A stretch of 55,799 bases of DNA, taken from assembly GCF_009742705.1 (NCBI RefSeq), contig NZ_WPCU01000004.1:1-55799 (forward strand), read 5' to 3'. This DNA is from Auraticoccus cholistanensis. Its GTDB lineage: Bacteria > Actinomycetota > Actinomycetes > Propionibacteriales > Propionibacteriaceae. Numbering within the stretch: the stretch's first letter is position 1; every line of letters begins with the position of its first letter. The position numbers and the translations under genes were made by a program. This document shows, piece after piece, positions 46,361-53,901 of the stretch. A model generated the notes under the pieces. It was not told the DNA's origin and ran no database searches. It saw only the letters and a list, made by a program, of their open reading frames with translations.

Positions 46361-48568
46361 ATGCGCCCGTCGTCCCGTCGTCTCGTCCTGGCCGGCGCCC
46401 TCGTGACCGGCCTCGTCGCCGGGGTGGCCGCGCTGCCGCTGGCGCTGCGGGACGCCCCCGCGGCGGGACCGGGCGCGGGCACCGGACCCGGGACCGTCAC
46501 GGTCACCGGCCCCCGGCTGACCGGTCGTGCCACCCTCCCCGCGGACCGTCTCGGGCCGGTACCACCCGAAGGGCAGCTGCCCGGCCTCTCCGGCGCGGTG
46601 GCCGAGCCCGACGGCACGCTGCGGGTGCTGCCGGACAGCGGGAGGGAGGGCGGAGACGCCGAGGACGTCGAGCTGCGGATCGACCACGTGCGCGTGGACT
46701 GGGGCGGCGGGGGCGCGCCGGGCGCCCTGGAGGTGCTCGGCCACGTCCGGCTCAGCGACCCCGACCGCCATCTAGGCTCCGCGCTGGTGGACGGCACGCC
46801 GGCCCGCAGGCTCACCGGGGCGGACCTCGACGTCGGCGCGGTGCAGCGCGCCCCGGACGGCTCGTTCTGGCTCGGCGACGCGCGTCGCCCGTCCCTGCTG
46901 CACGTCGACGCCGACGGCCGGGTGCTGCAGCCACCCGTGCGCTTCCCGCCCGGCTCCTCCCCGCAGCAGGCCGGGCGGGAGGACGAGGGTGCGGGGACCG
47001 CGCCGGACGGCGGCTTCGAGGCGGTGGCGGCCTCGCCCGACGGGCACCACCTGTACCCCGTGCTCGCGGCCGCGCCGGCGGGGGAGGAGGACCCGCGCCG
47101 GCGCCTGGTCGCCGAGCTCGACACCCGCACCGGTGCCTTCACCGACCGCACCTGGACCTACCGGGTCGACACCGACGCGAACCGGGTCGCCGACGCCCAG
47201 ATGACCGGATCGGGGCAGCTGCTGGTGCTCGAGCGCGACGACCTCGAGGGCGCGGCGGCCGTCACCCGACGCCTCTACACCGTCGACCTGGGCCGCACCG
47301 AGGAGTCGGGGGTGCTGGCCAAGGAGCTGCACGCGGACCTGCTGGCCGTCGACGACCCCGACGGCACTGCCGGCACCGGGGCGGCGGGCGCCCCTGACCA
47401 GCCCGCCGGTCCGCGGACGGCGGAGACCTTCGCCGTGCTGCCGGACGGGCAGCTGGCCGTGGCCGGCGCCGCCGCCGAGGCCGAGGCCGAGATCGCGGGG
47501 AGGCCGGGCACCCCGGGCGACCTCGAGCTGCTGCGCCTCGACCCGGACGCCGAGCGGTGGCAGACGCTGAACCGGGTGCCGGTGCTGGCGCACCGCGGCG
47601 CCAGCGGGCAGCGGCCGGAGCACACCCTGGCCGCGTACGCGCTGGCCATCCGCCAGTGCGCCGACGTGATCGAGCCCGACGTCGTCCCCACCCGCGACGG
47701 CGTGCTGGTCGCCCGTCACGAGAACGAGATCAGCGGCACCACCGATGTGGCCTCCCGTCCGGAGTTCGCCGACCGCCGCACCACCCGCACCATCGACGGC
47801 AGGCGGGTCACGGGCTGGTTCACCGAGGACTTCACGCTGGCCGAGCTGCGCACCCTGCGCGCGGTGGAGCGGGTCCCCGACATCCGCCCGGAGAACACCC
47901 GCTTCGACGGTCTGTACCCGGTGCCCACGCTGGCCGAGGTGCTCGACCTGGCCCGGCACTCACGCACCTGCGCCGGCGAGCCGGTCGGGGTGGCGCCGGA
48001 GACCAAGCACCCCAGCTACTTCGACTCCATCGGGCTGTCGCTGGAGGAGCCGCTGCTGGCCGAGCTGGCCGCCGCCGGGCTGGACACCGAGGACGCACCC
48101 GTGGTGGTGCAGAGCTTCGAGACGGCCAACCTGCGAGAGCTGGCGCGACGGGCACCCGTCGGGCTCGCGCAGCTGGTCGGCTGCTCGGGAGCGCCGCAGG
48201 ACCTGGCGCAGGCCGGCGACGGGCGCACCTACCGCGACCTGGTGAGCCCGGACGGCCTGCGCGAGATCGCCACCTACGCCGACTCGGTGGCGCTGTGCAA
48301 GGACGTGATGATCCCGCGGCAGCCCGACGGCACCCTCGGCCAGCCCACCGCCGTGGTGGAGGACGCCCACCGCGCCGGGCTGACGGTGGTGGGCTGGAGC
48401 TTCCGGGTGGAGAACGAGTACCTGCCGGCCGAGCTCGACAGCTCCGCGGACCCGGCCGCCGACGGCGACATGGCCGCGGAGGTGCGGGTGTTCCTCGACG
48501 CCGGCATGGACCAGGTGTTCAGCGACAACCCGGACGTGGCCGTGGCCGCGGTCGCCGGCGCCCGGTGA
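46361..48568 (+). CDS. Secreted fusion: phytase-like esterase domain plus glycerophosphodiester phosphodiesterase
   Basis: The protein has 735 residues. An N-terminal signal (RRLVLAGALVTGLVAGVAALPLAL) is followed at residues ~50-400 by a beta-propeller-like domain of the esterase-like-activity-of-phytase type (GSFWLGDARRPSLLHVDADGRVL, FEAVAASPDGHHLYPVL). Residues ~405-735 are a GDPD barrel: HRGASGQRPEHT (411-422), the metal-binding EPD (438-440), His453 and PETKHPSYF. The enzyme would hydrolyse extracellular glycerophosphodiesters for phosphate and glycerol supply. The start has CGGAGGAG upstream. Such two-domain secreted proteins occur in Actinomycetota. Confidence 0.87.
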   Translation: MRPSSRRLVLAGALVTGLVAGVAALPLALRDAPAAGPGAGTGPGTVTVTGPRLTGRATLPADRLGPVPPEGQLPGLSGAVAEPDGTLRVLPDSGREGGDAEDVELRIDHVRVDWGGGGAPGALEVLGHVRLSDPDRHLGSALVDGTPARRLTGADLDVGAVQRAPDGSFWLGDARRPSLLHVDADGRVLQPPVRFPPGSSPQQAGREDEGAGTAPDGGFEAVAASPDGHHLYPVLAAAPAGEEDPRRRLVAELDTRTGAFTDRTWTYRVDTDANRVADAQMTGSGQLLVLERDDLEGAAAVTRRLYTVDLGRTEESGVLAKELHADLLAVDDPDGTAGTGAAGAPDQPAGPRTAETFAVLPDGQLAVAGAAAEAEAEIAGRPGTPGDLELLRLDPDAERWQTLNRVPVLAHRGASGQRPEHTLAAYALAIRQCADVIEPDVVPTRDGVLVARHENEISGTTDVASRPEFADRRTTRTIDGRRVTGWFTEDFTLAELRTLRAVERVPDIRPENTRFDGLYPVPTLAEVLDLARHSRTCAGEPVGVAPETKHPSYFDSIGLSLEEPLLAELAAAGLDTEDAPVVVQSFETANLRELARRAPVGLAQLVGCSGAPQDLAQAGDGRTYRDLVSPDGLREIATYADSVALCKDVMIPRQPDGTLGQPTAVVEDAHRAGLTVVGWSFRVENEYLPAELDSSADPAADGDMAAEVRVFLDAGMDQVFSDNPDVAVAAVAGAR

Positions 48569-48572
48569 GCCG

Positions 48573-48941
48573 CTACTGCGACGTGTCGGTGGTGCCCTCG
48601 TAGAGCCCGATCAGGTTGCCGTCGGGGTCGCGCAGCACCGCCCACCAGCTGGTGTCGGTGATCGGGGACCGGTCCATCACCACGGTGGCGCCCCGGTCGA
48701 CCGCGCGGGCCAGCACGTCCTCGATCGAGTCGACCTCGACGTAGGAGCGGGGCTGGCTGAAGTCCTCCGACCGCGGGGCGAGCCCGCCGCCGCTGATCTT
48801 GTTGGGGGCTTGCCACATCGGGTAGCCCTCGAACCCGGGCAGCTCGGCGATCTGCCAGCCGAACAGGTCGGCGTAGAACGTCCGGGCCCGGTCCATGTCG
48901 GTGACCGGGATGTCGATGTGGGTGATGTCTCCGTGGGCCAT
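48573..48941 (-). CDS. VOC-family (glyoxalase/bleomycin-resistance-like) protein
   Basis: The protein has 122 residues. It contains one full set of betaalphabetabetabeta motifs: HIDIPVTDMDRARTFYADLFGWQI and SYVEVDSIEDVLARAVDRGATVV, ending with WWAVLRDPDGNLIGLYEG. His8 and the C-terminal Glu are plausible metal ligands. This is the general dioxygenase/isomerase/resistance fold; the reaction cannot be told. The gene is convergent with the GDPD gene, 4 bp apart. Confidence 0.88.
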   Translation of the reverse strand: MAHGDITHIDIPVTDMDRARTFYADLFGWQIAELPGFEGYPMWQAPNKISGGGLAPRSEDFSQPRSYVEVDSIEDVLARAVDRGATVVMDRSPITDTSWWAVLRDPDGNLIGLYEGTTDTSQ

Positions 48942-49098
48942 GACGCTCCTCCTCGACGAGCACGGTGGTGGGGGAGGGCCCCAGTCTCGCGCCGCGGTGC
49001 GCCGGCGTCGAGACCCGGGAACCGGTTCGTGAGCGGGTGCGGCGGAGCAACTCCGACAGGATCGGGCGGGCGGTGGTCGGGAGGCCTAGGCTCGAGCC

Positions 49099-49233
49099 AT
49101 GAAGGCACCCCTGATCGTCGCCGTGATCGCCGCCGTGGGTCTGCTGACCGTGGTCGTCCGCCGCCAGAGCGCCCGGGCCGCCGCGGAGGCGGAGCTGTGG
49201 GCGGCGGCCACCGAGCCCGCGCCGCGGCGCTGA
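49099..49233 (+). CDS. DLW-39-like micro-protein
   Basis: The protein has 44 residues: an N-terminal hydrophobic segment (APLIVAVIAAVGLLTVVV), a basic turn (RRQSARAAAEA) and the terminal ELWAAATEPAPRR. This resembles the DLW-39 family of ~39-residue actinobacterial proteins with a conserved (D/E)LW-x-x-AT motif near the C-terminus. DLW-39 genes normally lie beside the gyrA/DUF3566/tRNA-Ile group; here the gene sits ~46 kb away. Function unknown. No SD is obvious. Confidence 0.65.
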   Translation: MKAPLIVAVIAAVGLLTVVVRRQSARAAAEAELWAAATEPAPRR

Positions 49234-49247
49234 GCGCATCGGCGGAC

Positions 49248-49274
49248 CCATCCGTGACCGGCCCGGCTCCGAAC
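49248..49274 (+). promoter_or_regulatory. SigK-type promoter before the molybdopterin oxidoreductase
   Basis: CCATCC (49248-49253), a 15-bp spacer and CCGAAC (49269-49274). This agrees with the CCATCC ... CCGAAT consensus known for mycobacterial SigK and has exactly the spacing of the element at 51585. The -10 ends only 8 bp before the ATG, so the transcript would be leaderless or nearly so. Confidence 0.75.
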
Positions 49275-49282
49275 TCCCGGGC

Positions 49283-50842
49283 ATGAGCAGCAGCGCCACG
49301 ACGCCGGCCACCCCGGTCCAGCCGCGTCGCGCCGTCCGCGCGGCGGTGGGTCTGTGCAGCGCGGCGCTGGCCCTGGCGGTGGGTCACCTGGCCAGCGTGG
49401 TCAGCGGTGCCGGCAGCTCCCCGGCCGTGGTCGTCGGCTCCCAGCTGGTCGACGCCGCCCCCACCCCGGTCAAGACCGTGGTGGTCGCGCTGCTGGGGAC
49501 GGCCGACAAGCCCGTCCTGGTCGGCGGTGTGGTGGCGGCGACCCTGCTGCTGGGCGCCGTGCTCGGCCTGCAGGCCTGGCGCCGCCCGCGGCTGGCCAAC
49601 CTGGGGATCCTCGCCATCGGCGCGGTGGGCGCGGTCGTCGCCCTCACCCGGCCCGAGCTCGGCGCTCCCGGGGCGGTGCCCTCCCTGCTGGCGGTCCTGA
49701 CGGGCCTCGTCGCGCTGCCGCTGCTGGTGCGGGCCACCACCCCACGCCCCGACCCGGGCGGAGACCCGGTGGGACCGGGACGCCGGCGGGTGCTGGCCGC
49801 GGTCGGCGGCAGCGCGGTCGTCGTGGCCCTGGCCGCCGGCGGCGGCACCCTGCTCAGCCAGCTGGCGCGGGCGGGGGACGCCGCCCGTCGCATGATCAGC
49901 CTGCCCCGGCCCGCCTCCCCGGCGCCGCCGCTGCCCGCGGCGGTGCAGGTCCCGGGCAGCACCCCGTTCACCACCCCGACCGAGGACTTCTACCGCATCG
50001 ACATCGCCCTGGTCGTGCCCCGCCACCAGGCCGAGGGCTGGACGCTCACCGTGGACGGCGAGGTCGAGCGTCCGCTGACCCTCAGCTACGCCGAGCTGCT
50101 CGCGCTGCCGATGATCGAGCGCGACATCACGCTGACCTGCGTCTCCAACGAGGTCGGCGGGCCCTACGTCGGCACCGCCCGCTGGCTCGGCGTCCCGCTG
50201 GGCGACCTGCTGTCCCGGGTCGGAATCCGGCCCGGCGCCGACATGCTGCTGTCGCACTCCCTCGACGGCGGCTACACCGCCTCCACCCCGCTGGCTGCGG
50301 TGACCGACGGCCGCGACGCCATGGTGGCGGTGGGCATGAACGGCCAGGTGCTGCCCGACAAGAACGGCTTCCCGGCCCGCATGGTGGTGCCCGGGCTGTT
50401 CGGCTACGTGTCGGCCACCAAGTGGCTGTCCCGGCTGGAGGTGACCCGCTTCGCCGCGCAGACCGCCTACTGGACCCACCGCGGCTGGGCCGAGCAAGGA
50501 CCGATCCTCACCCAGGCCCGCATCGACGTCCCCGTCTCGCTGGGCACGCTGCCGGCGGACCGGCCGGTGCTCGCCGGGGTGGCCTGGGCCCAGCACCGCG
50601 GCATCGACAAGGTGGAGATCCGCGTCGACGGCGGCCCGTGGCAGGAGACCACCCTGGCCGCCGAGGCCAGCACCGACACCTGGCGGCAGTGGAGCTACGT
50701 CTACGACGGCCCGCCCGGCCGGCACACGGCCGAGGTGCGCGCCACCGACCGGACCGGGGAGACCCAGCCGGAGTCGCGACGCCCCGTGTTCCCCGCCGGG
50801 GCGACCGGCTGGCACACCATCCGGTTCACCGTCACGGGCTGA
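49283..50842 (+). CDS. Membrane-anchored molybdopterin-dependent oxidoreductase (sulfite-oxidase family)
   Basis: The protein has 519 residues. About four to five N-terminal membrane helices (residues ~20-190) are followed by the oxidoreductase molybdopterin-binding domain with the Mo ligand Cys286 (DITLTCVSNEVGG), then PDKNGFPARMVVPGLFGYVSATKWLSRLEVT and a C-terminal Mo-co dimerisation domain (AWAQHRGIDKVEIRVDGGPW). It probably reduces or oxidises small S- or N-oxides at the outer face of the membrane; the substrate is unknown. It is preceded by a SigK-type promoter and followed by the fasciclin/sigK/rskA group. Confidence 0.9.
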   Translation: MSSSATTPATPVQPRRAVRAAVGLCSAALALAVGHLASVVSGAGSSPAVVVGSQLVDAAPTPVKTVVVALLGTADKPVLVGGVVAATLLLGAVLGLQAWRRPRLANLGILAIGAVGAVVALTRPELGAPGAVPSLLAVLTGLVALPLLVRATTPRPDPGGDPVGPGRRRVLAAVGGSAVVVALAAGGGTLLSQLARAGDAARRMISLPRPASPAPPLPAAVQVPGSTPFTTPTEDFYRIDIALVVPRHQAEGWTLTVDGEVERPLTLSYAELLALPMIERDITLTCVSNEVGGPYVGTARWLGVPLGDLLSRVGIRPGADMLLSHSLDGGYTASTPLAAVTDGRDAMVAVGMNGQVLPDKNGFPARMVVPGLFGYVSATKWLSRLEVTRFAAQTAYWTHRGWAEQGPILTQARIDVPVSLGTLPADRPVLAGVAWAQHRGIDKVEIRVDGGPWQETTLAAEASTDTWRQWSYVYDGPPGRHTAEVRATDRTGETQPESRRPVFPAGATGWHTIRFTVTG

Positions 50843-50877
50843 GCAGACACGGGCCCAGCGCGACGGGCCGAGCAGAC
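50834..50877. repeat. Duplication of the 3' end of the molybdopterin oxidoreductase gene
   Basis: ACGGGCTGAGCAGAC (50834-50848, containing the stop) recurs at 50863-50877 as ACGGGCCGAGCAGAC (14 of 15 identical), with a degenerate middle unit ACGGGCCCAGCGCG. The second copy has lost the TGA to CGA. Confidence 0.75.
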
Positions 50878-50923
50878 GAAGGGCGGCGGCGACCTCAGGT
50901 CACCGCCGCCCGCCCGTGGTCGC

Positions 50924-51475
50924 TCAGATGGCGCCGCTGGGGTTCTGCGCCTCGCCCTCGTCGTGCGGGCCGGGCGCGTCCACCGTGCCGGCCGCCGTCC
51001 CACCCGTGGCGGCACCGCCGCCGGCCGGCACGTCACCGCGCCAGGCGCCGGTCTCGGCCCCGCGGGACTCGATGAAGGCCTTGAACCGCTTGGTGTCGGC
51101 CTTCACCTGGCGGTCGTCGACGCCGACCGCGGCGCCGATCTTCTCGGTCACGCCCTGCGGCTCCCAGTCGATCTGCACCGTCACCCGGCAGCTGGTGTCG
51201 CTGAGCCGGTGGAAGGTCACCACACCGGCCTGCTTCACGTCACCGCCCACGCTCGTCCACGCGACCCGCTCGTCGGGGTGCTGCTCGGTGATCTCGGTCT
51301 CGAACTCGCGCTGGACGCCGCCGACCTTGGTCACCCAGTGGTTGCGGGTCTCGCTGATCTGGGTGATGGACTCGACGCCGTCCATGAACTCCGGGAAGCT
51401 CTCGAACTGGGTCCACTGGTCGTAGGCGACCCGGACCGGCACCTCGACGTCCACGGACTCCTGCACCTGGCTCAT
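50924..51475 (-). CDS. SRPBCC-family protein (polyketide cyclase/dehydrase-like)
   Basis: The protein has 183 residues. The START-like fold shows VQESVDVEVPVRVAYDQWTQFESFPEFMDGVESITQ, HWVTKVGGVQREFETEI and RVAWTSVGGDVKQAGVVTFHRL; it ends with a helix (DTKRFKAFIESRGAETG) and a Gly/Ala-rich tail. This matches the common cyclase/dehydrase-like stress-associated family seen in many actinobacteria (CoxG/SRPBCC type). The ligand is unknown. It is divergent from the fasciclin gene. Confidence 0.88.
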   Translation of the reverse strand: MSQVQESVDVEVPVRVAYDQWTQFESFPEFMDGVESITQISETRNHWVTKVGGVQREFETEITEQHPDERVAWTSVGGDVKQAGVVTFHRLSDTSCRVTVQIDWEPQGVTEKIGAAVGVDDRQVKADTKRFKAFIESRGAETGAWRGDVPAGGGAATGGTAAGTVDAPGPHDEGEAQNPSGAI

Positions 51476-51584
51476 GCTGCCTCCTACGCATCGCTGCGGG
51501 CGACGACCGCCGCCCTCCGGTGGGCTACCCAGTCCCCCCGGGGTGAACCACCGCACCCGCCCGGGCGTCGCCACCGGCCCGCAC

Positions 51585-51611
51585 CCATCCGCGGCGGCGA
51601 CGGCACCGAAA
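51585..51611 (+). promoter_or_regulatory. SigK-type promoter before the fasciclin gene
   Basis: CCATCC (51585-51590), a 15-bp spacer and CCGAAA (51606-51611), with the same spacing as the element at 49248. The predicted leader to the ATG at 51677 is about 60 bases. In mycobacteria SigK drives the fasciclin-domain antigens MPT70/MPT83. Confidence 0.75.
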
Positions 51612-51676
51612 CAGAGGTGGAGGCTCCCGAGGACCTCCCCCGGCACGGCCGGGCCGACCGACCCAGGAGACCTCCC

Positions 51677-52336
51677 ATGTCCCACACCCACCGCGTCCGC
51701 ACCGCCGCGCTCGGCGCCGCGCTCCTGCTCCCGCTGGCCGTCGCGGCGTGCGGCAGCACCAACCAGATGGCCGCGCCCGAGGCGTCCTCGGAGGCCAGCA
51801 GCCCGATGAGCACGCCGATGAGCAGCGCCTCCGCCTCCCCGAGCGGCACGGCCACCGGCTCGCCCTTCGGCGCCGCCTGCGCTGACGTCCCGACCGAGGG
51901 CGAGGGGTCGGTGGACGGCATGGCCGACGACCCGGTGGCCACCGCCGCCAGCAACAACCCGCTGCTGACCACCCTGGTCGCCGCGGTGACGGAGGCGGAC
52001 CTGGTCGACACCCTGAACAGCCAGGAGGCCATCACGGTCTTCGCCCCCACCGACGACGCCTTCGCCGACGTGGACGAGAAGACCCTCGAGGCCGCGATGG
52101 CCGACCCCGACGGCCTGCTGACCGACGTGCTGACCGCCCACGTGGTCGCCGAGCGGCTGTCGCCGGAGGACCTCGCCGGCGAGCACGAGACGCTCAACCC
52201 GGAGCAGCCGGTGACGGTCGAGGGCAGCGGTGAGCAGTTCACCGTCAACGGCGAGGCGATGGTCGTCTGCGGCAACGTGCAGACCGCCAACGCCACCGTG
52301 TACCTGCTCGACCAGGTCCTGCTCCCCGCCAGCTGA
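51677..52336 (+). CDS. Fasciclin-domain lipoprotein (MPT83-like)
   Basis: The protein has 219 residues with AGGAGA upstream. The signal ends in the lipobox LAVAAC (Cys25), then a Ser/Pro/Met linker. The fasciclin domain spans residues ~75-219: NPLLTTLVAAVTEADLVDTLNS, ITVFAPTDDAFADV, LTAHVVAERLS and VYLLDQVLLPAS, all hallmark positions. It is a surface adhesion-type module. It is 3 bp from the sigK gene region and carries a SigK-type promoter, as with MPT83 in mycobacteria. Confidence 0.92.
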   Translation: MSHTHRVRTAALGAALLLPLAVAACGSTNQMAAPEASSEASSPMSTPMSSASASPSGTATGSPFGAACADVPTEGEGSVDGMADDPVATAASNNPLLTTLVAAVTEADLVDTLNSQEAITVFAPTDDAFADVDEKTLEAAMADPDGLLTDVLTAHVVAERLSPEDLAGEHETLNPEQPVTVEGSGEQFTVNGEAMVVCGNVQTANATVYLLDQVLLPAS

Positions 52337-52384
52337 GCGGTGCCGGCCGTGCAGGAAGCCAGCGGGCATGACAACGTGGTGCCC

Positions 52385-52996
52385 ATGCGCAGATCCCGGG
52401 GGGAGACCGGTGCCTCGAGCCCGTCCTCACCGGGGTCTGCCCCCGGGCTCGACGAGCAGCTCCAGCAGCTGCTGGCCGCCTCCGCGCGGGGCGACGAGGC
52501 GGCGTTCGCGTCGCTGTACGACCACACCGCCGCCCGGGTCCACGGCATCGCCCTGCGGGTGCTCCGCAACCCCGACCACGCCGCCGAGGTGACGCAGGAG
52601 ATCTTCGTCGAGGTCTGGCGCACGTCGGCCCGCTTCGACCCGTCCCGGGGGAGCGTGCTGGCCTGGATCTGCACGATGGCGCACCGCCGGGCCGTGGACC
52701 GGGTGCGCTCGGTGCAGAGCTCGCACCAGCGCGAGCAGACCTGGTCGGCCCAGCGCGGTGAGCGCGACGTCGACGAGGTCTGGAGCGGGGTGGAGCAGCA
52801 CGTGGACGAGCAGCTGGTGCGCGAGGGGCTGGGCTCGCTGACGAGGATCCAGCGCGAGGCGTTGACGCTGGCCTACTACGGGGGCTACACCCACACCGAG
52901 GTGGCGGGGCTGCTGCAGCTGCCGCTGGGCACGGTGAAGACGAGGATCCGAGACGGCCTGATCGGCCTGAGAGACGCACTGGGGGTGGGATCGTGA
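52385..52996 (+). CDS. sigK: ECF sigma factor SigK
   Basis: The protein has 203 residues from the ATG at 52385; in-frame GTG codons at 52340 and 52349 would add up to 15 residues, and no start has a good SD. Region 2 shows DEAAFASLYDHTAARVHGIALRVLRNPDHAAEVTQEIFVEVW and DPSRGSVLAWICTMAHRRAVDRVR. Region 4 shows LTRIQREALTLAYYGGYTHTEVAGLLQLPLGTVKTRIRDGL. The sequence and the adjacent rskA place it in the SigK group, released from its membrane anti-sigma factor by regulated proteolysis. Confidence 0.92.
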   Translation: MRRSRGETGASSPSSPGSAPGLDEQLQQLLAASARGDEAAFASLYDHTAARVHGIALRVLRNPDHAAEVTQEIFVEVWRTSARFDPSRGSVLAWICTMAHRRAVDRVRSVQSSHQREQTWSAQRGERDVDEVWSGVEQHVDEQLVREGLGSLTRIQREALTLAYYGGYTHTEVAGLLQLPLGTVKTRIRDGLIGLRDALGVGS

Positions 52997-53790
52997 GCGA
53001 GGACGTGCACGTCGACGTGGGCGCCTACGTGGCCGACGCCCTCGAGCCGGCCGAGCGCGACGCCTTCGAGGCCCACCTGGCCGGCTGCGCCCGCTGCCGC
53101 CGGGAGGTGGCCGAGTTCGCCGAGACCACCGCACGGCTGTCGGTGCTCACCGAGACCGCTCCGCCGCCCGAGCTGCGGGCGTCGGTGCTGGCCGCGATCG
53201 GCCAGGTCCGTCCGCTGCCGCCGCTGCCGGAGCAGGGCCGTGGCGGGGACGTGGTCGAGGCCGCACCGGACGCCGCCGCGGCCGTGCCGGACGACGAGCT
53301 GGCCCGACGGCGCCAGGCGCGGCTCACCCGGCTGCTGACCGGGCTCGCGGCCGCCGCCGTGGTGGTGGCCCTGGCCCTGGGCGGCTGGGCCGTCTCGCTG
53401 CAGCAGCGCGTGGCCGAGGTGACCGCCCAGGAGCAGCTGGTGACCGAGGTGCTGACCGCCCCGGACGCCACCGTGGTGCCGGTGCAGCTGCCCGACGGCT
53501 CGCGGGCCGCCTACACGGTCTCGCGCGAGCAGGACCGGGCGGTCTTCGCCGCCGAACGGCTGCCGGAGACCGAACCCGGCAAGGTGTACCAGCTGTGGAC
53601 GATGCACGTGGACGAGACAGGCGCACCGGAGCCGGGGACGGTCCGTCCCGGGGACACCTTCACCGGCGGTGAGCAGGTCCGGGTGGTGTTCGGCGCCGTC
53701 CGCGACACCGAGGCGCTGGCCATCACGGTCGAGGACGCGCCGGGGTCGCAGACGCCGACCACCGAGCCGTTCGGGTTCGCGCAGGTCTGA
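52993..53790 (+). CDS. rskA: Anti-sigma-K factor RskA
   Basis: The protein has 265 residues with a GTG start overlapping the sigK stop (GTGA). The N-terminal cytosolic zinc-type anti-sigma domain shows VGAYVADALEPAERDAFEAHLAGCARC (HxxxCxxC). One membrane helix follows (LLTGLAAAAVVVALALGGWAVSL), then the extracytoplasmic RskA domain (VPVQLPDGSRAAYTVS, PGKVYQLWTMHVDETG). It holds SigK inactive at the membrane. The 111-bp gap after it (53791-53901) shows nothing. Confidence 0.93.
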   Translation: MSEDVHVDVGAYVADALEPAERDAFEAHLAGCARCRREVAEFAETTARLSVLTETAPPPELRASVLAAIGQVRPLPPLPEQGRGGDVVEAAPDAAAAVPDDELARRRQARLTRLLTGLAAAAVVVALALGGWAVSLQQRVAEVTAQEQLVTEVLTAPDATVVPVQLPDGSRAAYTVSREQDRAVFAAERLPETEPGKVYQLWTMHVDETGAPEPGTVRPGDTFTGGEQVRVVFGAVRDTEALAITVEDAPGSQTPTTEPFGFAQV

Positions 53791-53901
53791 CGGGGCCGGC
53801 GGCGCCGGGGGACCTCCCGGCCCGCCGCCGCCCGCACACGGTCGGTGGGGTGCCGGTCGGGTCACCGAGGCGTGGCGGAGGCGCTGCTCCACAGCCGTGG
53901 A

